Shown here piece after piece: positions 44,158 to 52,781 of a stretch of 64,000 bases of DNA. The translations under genes were made by a program, and so were the position numbers. This DNA is from Sphingomonas edaphi (GTDB taxonomy: Bacteria > Pseudomonadota > Alphaproteobacteria > Sphingomonadales > Sphingomonadaceae): positions 1,116,001-1,180,000 of the forward strand of contig NZ_QXTF01000001.1 in the NCBI RefSeq assembly GCF_003583725.1, written 5' to 3'. The stretch's first letter is position 1; every line of letters begins with the position of its first letter. The notes under the pieces were generated by a model. That model was not told the DNA's origin. It saw nothing but the letters and a program-made list of their open reading frames with translations, and made no database searches.

Positions 44158-45966
44158 ATGAGCACTGCCCCGACCGACGAAAAGACCAAGGGCAACTTCG
44201 CGGTGCTTTGGCGCTTCCTGCCGATGCTTTGGCCAAAGAACGACCTAGAATTGAGGCTTCGCGTCGTCGTGGCGGTGGTCCTTGTGTTGGTCGGCAAGGC
44301 GATCACGCTAGCCATGCCTTTCGCCTACAAGGCCGTCGTCGACGCGATGAGCGGCGAGGCGGCGGCGTGGACCGCGGCTCTGATGCTGGTCCTGGCCTAC
44401 GCCGGGGCAAGGTTCGGTGGGGTTTTGGCCGACAATCTGCGCAATGCGATCTTCGAGAAGGTCGGGCAGTCGGCGGCACGGCGATTGTCGGCACGGGTGT
44501 TCCGCCACGTGCATTCGCTCAGCCTGCGGTTCCATTTGGAACGCCGCACGGGGAGCCTTACGAAGGTGGTCGAGCGCGGAACCAAGAGCATCGACATGAT
44601 GCTCTATTTCCTGTTGTTCAACATAGCGCCGACGGTGATCGAGCTCACCGCCATCTGCGTCATTTTCTACCTGAAATTTGGGCCCGGGCTGGTCGCAGCG
44701 ACGCTAGTGATGGTCGCGGCTTACATCGCCTTCACCCGCAAGGTGACCGACTGGCGTGCTCATTTGCAGCGCGAGATGAACGAGGTCGACAACAAGGCCA
44801 TCGGCCGCGCTGTCGACAGCCTACTCAATTATGAAACCGTCAAATATTTCGGTGCGGAGGAGCGGGAGGCCAAACGCTACGATCAAGCAATCGCTGGCTT
44901 CACCCGCGCCGCGGTGCGCAACGAGACAAGCCTCGCCTGGCTCAACATCGGGCAGAGCCTGATCACCAATCTGATGATGGCAGGGGCGATGGGTTTCACC
45001 GTCTGGGGATGGAGCCAGGGCCGCTTCACGCCGGGCGACGTAGTGCTGGTCAACAGCTTGCTAATGCAGCTGTTCCGCCCGCTCGACATGCTTGGCTGGG
45101 TCTATCGGTCGATCCGTCAGGGCTTGATCGACATGGAAGCAATGTTCGATCTGACCGATACCGCTGCCGAAGTAGTAGATGCGCCGGGAGCGAAGCCTCT
45201 CCAAGTGAGCAAAGGCCATGTCCGGTTTGAGGATGTGGCGTTCGGTTACGAACCCGAGCGGATCATCCTGAAGGGTGTAACTCTGGATGTTCCGGCGGGC
45301 AGCAGCTTGGCGGTCGTCGGACCTTCGGGCGCGGGCAAGTCGACGCTCGCGCGGCTTCTCTATCGATTCTACGATACGACCGCTGGCCGCATTACCATCG
45401 ACGGACAGGATATCGCCAAAGTCCAGCAGTCTTCGCTGCGCGCCGCGATTGGTATTGTCCCGCAGGACACGGTGCTCTTCAACGACACCATCGGCTACAA
45501 TATCGCCTATGGCCGCGAAGGCGCAGGCCAGGCCGAGGTCGAAGAAGCAGCCAAAGGGGCGGCGATCGACGGGTTCATCGCTGCGTTGCCGCAGGGCTAT
45601 GAATCAACGGTCGGCGAGCGGGGATTGAAGCTGTCCGGCGGCGAGAAGCAGCGAGTGGCGATTGCCCGAACTCTGCTGAAAGACCCGCCGATTCTAATCC
45701 TTGACGAGGCGACGAGTGCGCTGGACAGCCGCACCGAGGAAGCGATCCAGGCGACGCTCGACGGCGCCGCGCAGGGGCGCACGACGATTATCATCGCCCA
45801 CCGCCTGTCGACTATCGTTGGCGCGGACCAGATCGTGGTGCTGGACGCTGGCAAGGTCGCCGAGCGCGGGACGCATGGCGAATTACTGGCGAAGGGCAGC
45901 CTCTATGCCGAGCTATGGATGAGGCAGGCCGCCGAGCGGGAGCTGGAAGAGGTAACAGAGCGCTAG
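44158..45966 (+). CDS. Atm1/ABCB7-type ABC exporter
   Basis: The 602-residue half-transporter has a six-helix membrane domain (about residues 30-330) and an ATPase domain. Walker A is 'GPSGAGKST', the signature is 'LSGGEKQRVAIARTLL', and Walker B is 'ILILDEATSALD'. The family start 'FAVLWRFLPMLWPKNDLELR' and 'VKYFGAEEREAKRYDQAIAG' match Atm1-like proteins. These export glutathione-linked sulfur/iron or metal species. The start at 44158 excludes a long N-terminal extension that would overlap the sulfotransferase. It overlaps the DUF87 gene tail to tail by four bases. Confidence 0.92.
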   Translation: MSTAPTDEKTKGNFAVLWRFLPMLWPKNDLELRLRVVVAVVLVLVGKAITLAMPFAYKAVVDAMSGEAAAWTAALMLVLAYAGARFGGVLADNLRNAIFEKVGQSAARRLSARVFRHVHSLSLRFHLERRTGSLTKVVERGTKSIDMMLYFLLFNIAPTVIELTAICVIFYLKFGPGLVAATLVMVAAYIAFTRKVTDWRAHLQREMNEVDNKAIGRAVDSLLNYETVKYFGAEEREAKRYDQAIAGFTRAAVRNETSLAWLNIGQSLITNLMMAGAMGFTVWGWSQGRFTPGDVVLVNSLLMQLFRPLDMLGWVYRSIRQGLIDMEAMFDLTDTAAEVVDAPGAKPLQVSKGHVRFEDVAFGYEPERIILKGVTLDVPAGSSLAVVGPSGAGKSTLARLLYRFYDTTAGRITIDGQDIAKVQQSSLRAAIGIVPQDTVLFNDTIGYNIAYGREGAGQAEVEEAAKGAAIDGFIAALPQGYESTVGERGLKLSGGEKQRVAIARTLLKDPPILILDEATSALDSRTEEAIQATLDGAAQGRTTIIIAHRLSTIVGADQIVVLDAGKVAERGTHGELLAKGSLYAELWMRQAAERELEEVTER

Positions 45967-47390
45967 GCCGCAGCCGTGCTCCATCCCAGACGCGGTATGG
46001 CGATCGAGCGCTTGCCACTGAGGTCGACGCGGCTGACTATCAGTTCACGGCTTTCGATGTACTGGAGCAGTCGCCGCGCCCGCCCGAGGCTGGCGGTGCC
46101 ATAGCTCGCAGCAATGGCTTCGTCCGACGGGCAAGGCGCGCCTTCGCGGGCGGCGCGGGCGACCAGCAGAAAGGGGCCGAGCATGTCGTCGGGCAGCGAG
46201 CGGGCGGCGTCGAGCGCGGGCGTCCAGCTGTCGTCCGTCACGTCGTAAATGCCGGCGCGGGCCATCGACAGGCGGCGGGTGAATTCGGCAAGGTCGAGCG
46301 GCGGCCGGGGAACGCCGGCCATTCGGCAGCGCACCGTGAAATCTTGGAACAGGACCGAGGCGGAGCGCGTCGTGCTGTCCCCGTCGGCGACAATCGCCTC
46401 GAGCACGTCGGCGATGACACCAGCCACTTCATAGTCGCTCTTGGCTTCGACCGAGGTCCTCGCCGGCACTGAAGAGGCCATCGCCTGAAGCAGCGCTTCG
46501 GAGGGTAGCGGACGGGGCGGCGGCGGGGCGAGCGGGAGCACGGGTTCGGGATCGTTGCCCTTGGCGAACAGCAGTTCCTGCATGTCGCCAGCTGGTGCGT
46601 CGGGCAGCGGCATCAACTTCGGGCTGGTCGAGCGCGCTTGCGTCTCCACCTCCCCGATCGCCACAGCAAGGGGGCGGCGTGTGATAGCGGGCCCGAGCGC
46701 GAGGAAGGTGCCGCGTGGCAGGTCACGGATCGCCTCGGCCTGGCGCCGTTCCATGCCGAGCAGGTCAGCGGCGCGGGCCATGTCGATATCGAGGAAGGTG
46801 CGGCCCATCAGGAAATTGGACGCTTCGGCGGCGACATTCTTGGCGAGCTTGGCCAGCCGCTGCGTCGCGATCACGCCGGCAAGTCCGCGCTTGCGGCCCC
46901 GGCACATCAGGTTGGTCATCGCTGACAGCGAGGAGCGGCGCACTTCCTCCGCCACTTCGCCGCCGCCGGCCGGGGCGAACAGCTGGGCTTCGTCAACCAC
47001 CACCAGCGCCGGATACCAATGATCACGGGGGGCATCGAACAACGCCGACAGGAAGGCGGCGGCGCAGCGCATCTGTCCTTCCGCCTCCAGCCCTTCGAGG
47101 CTGAGCACGACTGAGGCGCGGTGCTCGCGGATGCGGCCCGCCAGTCGGGCGATGTCCTTTTCGCTATGATCTGCCGCCTCGACCGGGACATGGCCGTAGC
47201 GGTCGGCGAGCGTGACGAAATCGCCTTCCGGGTCAATCACGACCTGCTGAACCTGTCCCGCGCTCTTTTCGAGCAGGCGGCGGAGTAGGTGCGACTTGCC
47301 ACTGCCCGAATTCCCCTGGACGAGCAGGCGAGTGGCGAGCAGTTCTTCCAGATCGATGGAGATAGCGTCGCCCCTGCCGTCGACGCCCAT
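45963..47390 (-). CDS. HerA/DUF87-type ATPase
   Basis: The 475-residue protein has Walker A 'GNSGSGKSHLLRRLLEKS', Walker B 'ALVVVDEAQLFAP', and 'LAGVIATQRLAKLAKNVAAE'. A Pro-rich linker leads to a C-terminal helical domain ending 'KRSIAIPRLGWSTAAA'. It is a second DUF87 ATPase in the window but distinct from the one at 18.2 kb, lacking the barrel. The start at 47390 (MGVDGRGDAIS) fits the motor N-terminus; upstream GTG starts at 47402 and 47408 are alternatives. It is divergent from recQ. Confidence 0.8.
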   Translation of the reverse strand: MGVDGRGDAISIDLEELLATRLLVQGNSGSGKSHLLRRLLEKSAGQVQQVVIDPEGDFVTLADRYGHVPVEAADHSEKDIARLAGRIREHRASVVLSLEGLEAEGQMRCAAAFLSALFDAPRDHWYPALVVVDEAQLFAPAGGGEVAEEVRRSSLSAMTNLMCRGRKRGLAGVIATQRLAKLAKNVAAEASNFLMGRTFLDIDMARAADLLGMERRQAEAIRDLPRGTFLALGPAITRRPLAVAIGEVETQARSTSPKLMPLPDAPAGDMQELLFAKGNDPEPVLPLAPPPPRPLPSEALLQAMASSVPARTSVEAKSDYEVAGVIADVLEAIVADGDSTTRSASVLFQDFTVRCRMAGVPRPPLDLAEFTRRLSMARAGIYDVTDDSWTPALDAARSLPDDMLGPFLLVARAAREGAPCPSDEAIAASYGTASLGRARRLLQYIESRELIVSRVDLSGKRSIAIPRLGWSTAAA

Positions 47391-47482
47391 GTTCACGCTT
47401 ACCGTCACAAACCGTCTTTGGCAGCCGAGGGAGTCGGTGCGCAAGGTTGCGCCAACCGATTTGTGCATCGATAGGGACGGCT

Positions 47483-49267
47483 GTGACCAGCGTGCATCAA
47501 ATCCTCCATGATCGTTTCGGTTTTTCGCATTTCCGCGGCGTGCAGGAAGAAGTCGTCGGCCGGACGATGGCGGGCCAACACGCCTTGGCGGTAATGCCAA
47601 CCGGGTCGGGCAAGTCGCTCTGCTACCAACTACCCGCGCTCGCGCGGAGGGGAACCGGCATCGTCATCTCCCCACTGATAGCGCTTATGCACGACCAGGT
47701 ACGCAGCGCCGAGAGCTTCGGTATTCGCGCCGCGGCACTGACCAGTGTAAGCGAGGATCCGCGGAGCATTCGCGATGCGCTTCGCGATGGGCAGCTTGAC
47801 CTGCTTTACGTCGCGCCGGAGCGGGCGACGACGGACGGGTTTTCGCGCCTGCTACAGGAAGCCGAGATCGCGCTGTTCGCGATCGACGAGGCGCATTGCG
47901 TTTCGGAATGGGGCCATGATTTCCGGCCGGATTACCGATTGCTACGGCCGTTGCTCGACCAGCATCGCGACGTGCCGCGCCTGGCGCTGACCGCGACCGC
48001 CGACCGGCGCACGCGGGCAGATATATTAGTTCAGCTTGGCATAAGCGAAGATGGGCTGGTGGTCGCCGGGTTTGATCGCCCGAATATCCGTTATCATGTC
48101 CGACCCCGCGACGGCCTGCCTGGGCAGTTGAAGGCGCTGCTTGCCGGACAGTCGGGCGCGGGCATCGTCTATGCTCCCAGCCGCGACAAGACCGAGCGGA
48201 TTGCCGAGCAGCTGAGCGGATTCCGTAAGGCTTTGCCCTATCACGCCGGGCTCGACGCGTCGGTCCGCGCGCGCAACCAGCAGGCCTTCGTCGCGAGCGA
48301 GGATATGGTGATGGCCGCGACCATCGCTTTCGGTATGGGAATCGACAAGCCCGACGTGCGCTTCGTCGCCCATGCAGGCATCCCCAAGTCAATCGAGGCC
48401 TATTATCAGGAAACCGGCCGCGCGGGCCGAGACGGCGACCCGGCAGAGGCGTGGCTGTTCTGGGGCGCGGAGGATTTCGCGCGGGCGCGTCGGCGAATCG
48501 AAACTGAGGTCGAAGCGGAACGCCGACCACAGGAGCGGGACCGACTGAATGCTCTTGCCGCATTTGTCGAGGCCGCGACCTGCCGCCGTGCGATCCTGCT
48601 GCGTCATTTCGGCGAGGAGCCGCCTGAAAGCTGCGGCAATTGCGACAACTGCATCGACCCGCCGGCGACGATCGACGTGACGACGGTCGCGCAGAAGCTG
48701 CTGTCCGCGGTGTTTCGGACGGAAATGCGATTCGGTGTCGCGCATCTGGCGGCGGTGCTGGCCGGCGACGACAATGAGAAGGTACGACAATTTGGCCACC
48801 ACAATCTGTCGGTGTTCGGGATTATGGACCCCGACGAGTTAGCACTGGTCCGGCCGGTGGCGCGATCGCTGCTTGCTCGCGATGCACTGCGGGCCGACGA
48901 CTATGGCGGGCTGAGCTTCGGGCCGGGCGCGAAAGCCATTTTGAAGGACGGTGAGCGGCTGGTCATTGCCGTGCCGCCTAAACGCGCGCGCAGGGGGCGG
49001 ACCCGCGGGGGCCAAGAGTTTCCCCACGATCCGCTCTTCGAGGCGCTTCGCGAGTGGCGGCGCGAGCGGGCGAAGGAACAGGGCGTCCCGCCCTATGTGA
49101 TTTTCCATGATTCGACGCTGCGTGAGGTAGCTGCGGTGAAACCATCGACGATGTCGGCGCTTTCCGACATTGAAGGGATCGGCGATACCAAGCTGCAACG
49201 CCACGGCGAGTCGCTGCTTGAAGCGCTGGCGACGGCGATGGAGAGGGACGATGCAACGGCAGCTTGA
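47483..49267 (+). CDS. recQ: ATP-dependent DNA helicase RecQ
   Basis: The 594-residue helicase starts with GTG (AGGGA before it). Motif I is 'MPTGSGKSLCYQLPA', motif II is 'AIDEAHCVSEWGHDFRPDY', and 'ETGRAGRDGDPAEAW' marks motif VI. The zinc-binding Cys set is 'CRRAILLRHF...CGNCDNC'. The C-terminal HRDC-like domain contains 'FHDSTLREVAAVKPS'. RecQ unwinds recombination and replication intermediates. The gene ends over the start of the DUF442 gene by 17 bases, which implies coupling. Confidence 0.96.
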   Translation: MTSVHQILHDRFGFSHFRGVQEEVVGRTMAGQHALAVMPTGSGKSLCYQLPALARRGTGIVISPLIALMHDQVRSAESFGIRAAALTSVSEDPRSIRDALRDGQLDLLYVAPERATTDGFSRLLQEAEIALFAIDEAHCVSEWGHDFRPDYRLLRPLLDQHRDVPRLALTATADRRTRADILVQLGISEDGLVVAGFDRPNIRYHVRPRDGLPGQLKALLAGQSGAGIVYAPSRDKTERIAEQLSGFRKALPYHAGLDASVRARNQQAFVASEDMVMAATIAFGMGIDKPDVRFVAHAGIPKSIEAYYQETGRAGRDGDPAEAWLFWGAEDFARARRRIETEVEAERRPQERDRLNALAAFVEAATCRRAILLRHFGEEPPESCGNCDNCIDPPATIDVTTVAQKLLSAVFRTEMRFGVAHLAAVLAGDDNEKVRQFGHHNLSVFGIMDPDELALVRPVARSLLARDALRADDYGGLSFGPGAKAILKDGERLVIAVPPKRARRGRTRGGQEFPHDPLFEALREWRRERAKEQGVPPYVIFHDSTLREVAAVKPSTMSALSDIEGIGDTKLQRHGESLLEALATAMERDDATAA

Positions 49268-49664
49268 CGATAATACACTGGTCAATGGCCAGATCCGGCC
49301 AGACGATGTACCCGCGCTCAAGGAGTTGGGCGTCACGATGATCGTCAACAATCGGCCTGACGGCGAAGACACCGACCAACCCAGAAGCGCCGATATCGAG
49401 GCGGCAGCTCGGGCGGCGGGGGTCGAATATCGCCATGTCCCGATCGTGCGCGGCATGGGTCCATCGGACGTCGAAGCGATGCGCGAGGCGATCCATGCCA
49501 CGGGCGACGGAAAGATGTTCGCCTTTTGCCGCACGGGAAATCGCTCGACGCTGGCCTGGGCGGTGGCGAAGAGCGAGGACGGCGTTTCGCGCGAAGAGCT
49601 GAACCGCTGTGCGGATCAGGCCGGGTTCGACTTGGGCCCAGTCGCACATTTGCTGCGGACTTAG
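49251..49664 (+). CDS. DUF442/TIGR01244 sulfur-transferase-like phosphatase-fold protein
   Basis: The 137-residue protein has the dual-specificity-phosphatase-like fold ('LVNGQIRPDDVPALKELGV') and a Cys loop C93-R-T-G-N-R98 ('AFCRTGNRST'), the TIGR01244 signature. Such proteins are linked to sulfur metabolism as transferase or beta-lactamase-hydrolase-fused domains. GAGAGGG before the ATG at 49251 decides the start, inside the end of recQ. The link to recQ is positional. Confidence 0.85.
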   Translation: MQRQLDDNTLVNGQIRPDDVPALKELGVTMIVNNRPDGEDTDQPRSADIEAAARAAGVEYRHVPIVRGMGPSDVEAMREAIHATGDGKMFAFCRTGNRSTLAWAVAKSEDGVSREELNRCADQAGFDLGPVAHLLRT

Positions 49665-49873
49665 ACTGGACGATCATCCGCGATTAGCGTGGCGGCTTCG
49701 TCGAGATCGTCGTCGAGCACCATCAATCTCGCGGCCGTCGCCATGCCGCCGCCCTCCGCGCAGTTGAGCCCGGAATCGAACACGACCGCATCGATTCCGT
49801 GGGACTCGAGGACGGTTCGGGCAAGTTCTGCTTCTATCGAAGTAAAGTAGCGCTTGAGCTCGACGAGGCTCAC
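49661..49873 (-). CDS. DUF2007-type small protein
   Basis: The 70-residue protein starts with GTG overlapping the tldD stop (GTGA). It has the family profile 'ELARTVLESHGIDAVVFDSG' and 'ATAARLMVLDDDLDEAATLI', a fold related to PII-like signal domains. DUF2007 proteins are annotated as putative signal transducers without proof. It is the last gene of the TldD operon. Confidence 0.82.
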   Translation of the reverse strand: MSLVELKRYFTSIEAELARTVLESHGIDAVVFDSGLNCAEGGGMATAARLMVLDDDLDEAATLIADDRPV

Positions 49874-51291
49874 GCCGCCGTGCCTCCAACAGTCAAACCG
49901 TCGATCAGCAGGGTGGGCTGGCCAACGCCAGCCGGGACCGACTGCCCCGCCTTGCCGCAAATACCGACGCCTTCGTCGAGCGCCATGTCGTTGCCGATGC
50001 CCTCGACCCGGGTGAGAACCGTCGGGCCATCGCCAATCAACGTGGCCCCCTTGATAGGCGCGCCGATCTTGCCGCCCTCGATCCGGTATGCCTCGGTGCA
50101 GGAAAAGACGAACTTGCCGCTGGTGATGTCGACTTGGCCGCCGCCGAAGCTCTTCGCGTAGATTCCGTTCGGCACGCGCGTGATCAGTTCTGCGGGATCG
50201 TCCTGTCCGCCCAACATGAAGGTGTTGGTCATGCGCGGCATCGGCGCGTGCGCGAAGCTTTCGCGGCGGCCGTTGCCAGTCGGTTCCATGCCCATCAGCC
50301 GGGCGTTCAGCCGATCCTGCATATAGCCTTTGAGAAAGCCGTCCTCGATCAGCACTGTGCGGCCTGTCGGCGTCCCCTCGTCATCGATGCTGAGGCTGCC
50401 GCGTCGGTTTTCGATCGCGCCTTCATCGATGACCGTCACGCCCGGGGCGGCGACCCGCTCTCCCAACCGGCCGGAGAAGGCCGAAGTGCCCTTGCGGTTG
50501 AAGTCGCCTTCGAGACCATGCCCGACGGCCTCGTGCAGCAAGACGCCGCACCAACCGGGGCCGAGTACGACCGGCATCTCCCCGGCGGGCGCGGGGACGC
50601 TGTCGAGGTTAACCAAGGCCTGGGCCAGTGCCTCGTCGATCGCACGGTTCCAGGTCGCCGGCTCGAACAACCGGTCGTAGAGATAGCGGCCACCCAGCCC
50701 GAAGCTGCCGGTTTCTCGGCGGTCACCCTGCTTGGCGACGATGGAAACGTTGAGGCGGATGAGCGGGCGGACGTCGGTCGCGATGAAGCCGTCGGCGCGG
50801 AGGATTTCCACCACCGACCAGCTGCCCGACAGCATAACACTAACTTGCGCCACGCGCGGGTCGCGAGCCCGGGCGGCAGCGTCGATTGCCTGGCACAGTT
50901 CGACCTTACGGGCGAAGGGGATCGCGGCCAGCGGATCGTCGGAGCCGTACATGGCGCGGTTGGTGCGCGCCGGCGAGGCGGCCGCGGCGCGTTTCGCGGG
51001 ATCGAGGAGCTTCAGCGTCTGCGCCGCGCGGTCGATGGCGGCGGCGCTGATTTCGTTGGCATGGGCGAACGCCGTCATCTCTCCGGTGACGCCGCGAAGG
51101 CCGAAGCCCGATCCGGTGTGATAGTCGGCGGTCTTCAGCCGGCCGTCATCAAAACCGAACGCTTCGGACACCCGATACTGAAGATAAAGCTCGCCATCGT
51201 CATGAGCGGCGAGATGCTTTTTAGCCAGCGCGGCGGCTTCGGTCGGGTCAAGCCCGTCGCGATAGAGGAAATCGCGTGGGGATCCGGTCAC
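49870..51291 (-). CDS. tldD: Metalloprotease TldD
   Basis: The 473-residue protein carries the zinc site 'VLLHEAVGHGLEGDF' (HExxxH) near residue 260 and the family C-terminus. TldD works with TldE (PmbA) to process peptides such as microcin B17 and to degrade unfolded peptides. GTG starts in the stop of the zinc-finger gene (GTGA). No tldE is adjacent; it is normally encoded elsewhere. The length is typical. Confidence 0.96.
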   Translation of the reverse strand: MTGSPRDFLYRDGLDPTEAAALAKKHLAAHDDGELYLQYRVSEAFGFDDGRLKTADYHTGSGFGLRGVTGEMTAFAHANEISAAAIDRAAQTLKLLDPAKRAAAASPARTNRAMYGSDDPLAAIPFARKVELCQAIDAAARARDPRVAQVSVMLSGSWSVVEILRADGFIATDVRPLIRLNVSIVAKQGDRRETGSFGLGGRYLYDRLFEPATWNRAIDEALAQALVNLDSVPAPAGEMPVVLGPGWCGVLLHEAVGHGLEGDFNRKGTSAFSGRLGERVAAPGVTVIDEGAIENRRGSLSIDDEGTPTGRTVLIEDGFLKGYMQDRLNARLMGMEPTGNGRRESFAHAPMPRMTNTFMLGGQDDPAELITRVPNGIYAKSFGGGQVDITSGKFVFSCTEAYRIEGGKIGAPIKGATLIGDGPTVLTRVEGIGNDMALDEGVGICGKAGQSVPAGVGQPTLLIDGLTVGGTAA

Positions 51292-51485
51292 GAGGCGGCC
51301 GAGTCCGCCGGCCCTCCTTCAAGCACGAAGCGGCGATCGCAATAGCCGCAGTCGACGAAGCCGACCGCATCGTCGATCTGGTAATAGACGCGCGGATGGC
51401 CGAGCGCGGCATCGACCTGGCCGGAGCCATCGCAATGAACGCGGTGATGCTTGGTTCGGACGGTTTCGGGCGGCGGAAGGTTCAT
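51288..51485 (-). CDS. NDUFS6-like zinc-finger (zf-CHCC) protein
   Basis: The 65-residue protein begins MNLPPPETVRTKHHRVHCDG and has the zf-CHCC pattern (PF10276): 'VHCDGSG', 'LGHPRVYYQID' and 'GFVDCGYCDRRFVLEGG'. The Cys/His set looks complete. In mitochondria the same domain is the NDUFS6 subunit of complex I; in bacteria it is a small stand-alone protein. Its stop overlaps the GTG of tldD, so the two are coupled. No complex I genes are nearby. Confidence 0.88.
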   Translation of the reverse strand: MNLPPPETVRTKHHRVHCDGSGQVDAALGHPRVYYQIDDAVGFVDCGYCDRRFVLEGGPADSAAS

Positions 51486-51527
51486 GCCTGCCGCACTAGC
51501 AATGCCGCCGCCGCGGTTCAATCGGCC

Positions 51528-52046
51528 TTAAAGATAGCTGGCAGTGACGTCGAACTCGGCCTCGTACACGCCCTCGGGCTGGTTGGCATTGACCAGCAGA
51601 ACGCCGCCCACGTTGAAAAAGAACGCCCGCGTCGGATCGATCGTCCGGACCGGCGCACCATCGAGGGTGAGGGCGAGCACCGTCACGGTGTCACCGAGAC
51701 CGTTTGCAAGCGACACTGGGTTGGTCGCCGTGACGATCACCTGCTGGCCCGCAGACCCAGCGCCTGCGAAGCGCGCGCGGAAGGCGGGGTCGGAGCTTAC
51801 CAGCGTCACGCCGCCGCTGGCGAACGGTGCAGTCCCATCGGCGGGCACGGTGACGACGCCCGACAGGTTCGACGGGATGATGGTGCCGAAGTAGAGGTCT
51901 TCCAGCTTGCTGAGCGTCAGCGGGATGAGGATCAGGCCGCGCGCTTGCGCTTCGGGCGTCGCCCCGACCGGTGCGGCCATGGCCGGCGTCGACAGGAAGA
52001 CGCTCGCAGATGCGGCGATCAGGGTCAGGAGTTTCTTCACGGGCAT
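51528..52046 (-). CDS. Secreted DUF4402 protein
   Basis: The 172-residue protein has a signal peptide (MPVKKLLTLIAASASVFLS, cleavage near 'AMAAPVG') and a beta-rich domain: 'PLTLSKLEDLYFGTIIPSNL', 'GVVTVPADGTAPFASGGVTL' and a terminal strand. These match DUF4402 proteins, which resemble fimbrial adhesin subunits. AAGGA before the ATG at 52046 supports this start over 52061. A paralogue lies 120 bases upstream on the same strand. Confidence 0.85.
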   Translation of the reverse strand: MPVKKLLTLIAASASVFLSTPAMAAPVGATPEAQARGLILIPLTLSKLEDLYFGTIIPSNLSGVVTVPADGTAPFASGGVTLVSSDPAFRARFAGAGSAGQQVIVTATNPVSLANGLGDTVTVLALTLDGAPVRTIDPTRAFFFNVGGVLLVNANQPEGVYEAEFDVTASYL

Positions 52047-52165
52047 CCGGTCCTTGTTCATTCCCGCCGTCACTGCGCGGTCGCAGCCATTATCGGACAC
52101 AGGGGTGACCGGCGGTTCAACGCATGTCGTTGCCGCGGAATTTACCGTGAATAGAAAGCAACGCG

Positions 52166-52684
52166 TCAGGGATATTGGATCGTGACGTCGATTTCGCCGG
52201 TGTAGATGCCTTCGACTGTACCGGCCGGAACGGTGATTTGCGCCCCCACAGCGAAGGTGAAGCTTTGCGCTTGAGCGAGGGATCGCTTATCCTGGCCGTC
52301 GAGCGTGAAGTTGCTGACGCTGAGCGTTTCGGTGCCGCCAACGCGGCGGATCAGAACCGGCTGTTTTGGAACCCGGATGTTGACCACCGTCTGCTTTGTC
52401 GCCGCACCGGAATAACGCGCCGGTGACGGCGTTCCTCCGATGTGCACCAGGCCACCCGAGACGGTCATTGCGTTGGTCACCGGATCGATGGTGGCCGTCC
52501 CTCCGGTCGTGATTCCCAGCGTCGCGAAATCGAGGTCGGCGTTGCGCTGCAGGGTAAGGGGCGTGACCAGCGACACCTGACCACTTGCCTTCGGATTCGC
52601 GCGCACGGGCGCGGCGACCGCCGTCGCGGTTAGCGACAGGCAGGCAAGGCAAGCCGGGGCCAGGATTCGGACCGCGCGAAACAT
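52166..52684 (-). CDS. Secreted DUF4402 protein (paralogue)
   Basis: The 172-residue protein has a signal peptide (cleavage near 'ATAVAAPV') and the same domain as its neighbour: 'PLTLQRNADLDFATLGITTG', 'TATIDPVTNAMTVSGGLVHI', and terminal 'IDVTIQYP'. Both have the 'PLTL' start and are 172 residues long, which suggests a tandem duplication. Surface or pilus-like assembly is a guess from the domain. Confidence 0.85.
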   Translation of the reverse strand: MFRAVRILAPACLACLSLTATAVAAPVRANPKASGQVSLVTPLTLQRNADLDFATLGITTGGTATIDPVTNAMTVSGGLVHIGGTPSPARYSGAATKQTVVNIRVPKQPVLIRRVGGTETLSVSNFTLDGQDKRSLAQAQSFTFAVGAQITVPAGTVEGIYTGEIDVTIQYP

Positions 52685-52781
52685 GCCGCCCAGATAGTAG
52701 GGTTAATTGTAAGGATAGGATGATGAGTAAGGTAAACGACGCGTTTACTACCCCGGCTTTCGCCGAAGGTCCGGCACCGCT

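Noticed and set aside
50134-51345. 403-codon plus-strand ORF
   Set aside because: It is antisense to tldD, whose zinc motif and overlaps with neighbours are convincing, and shows no domain.
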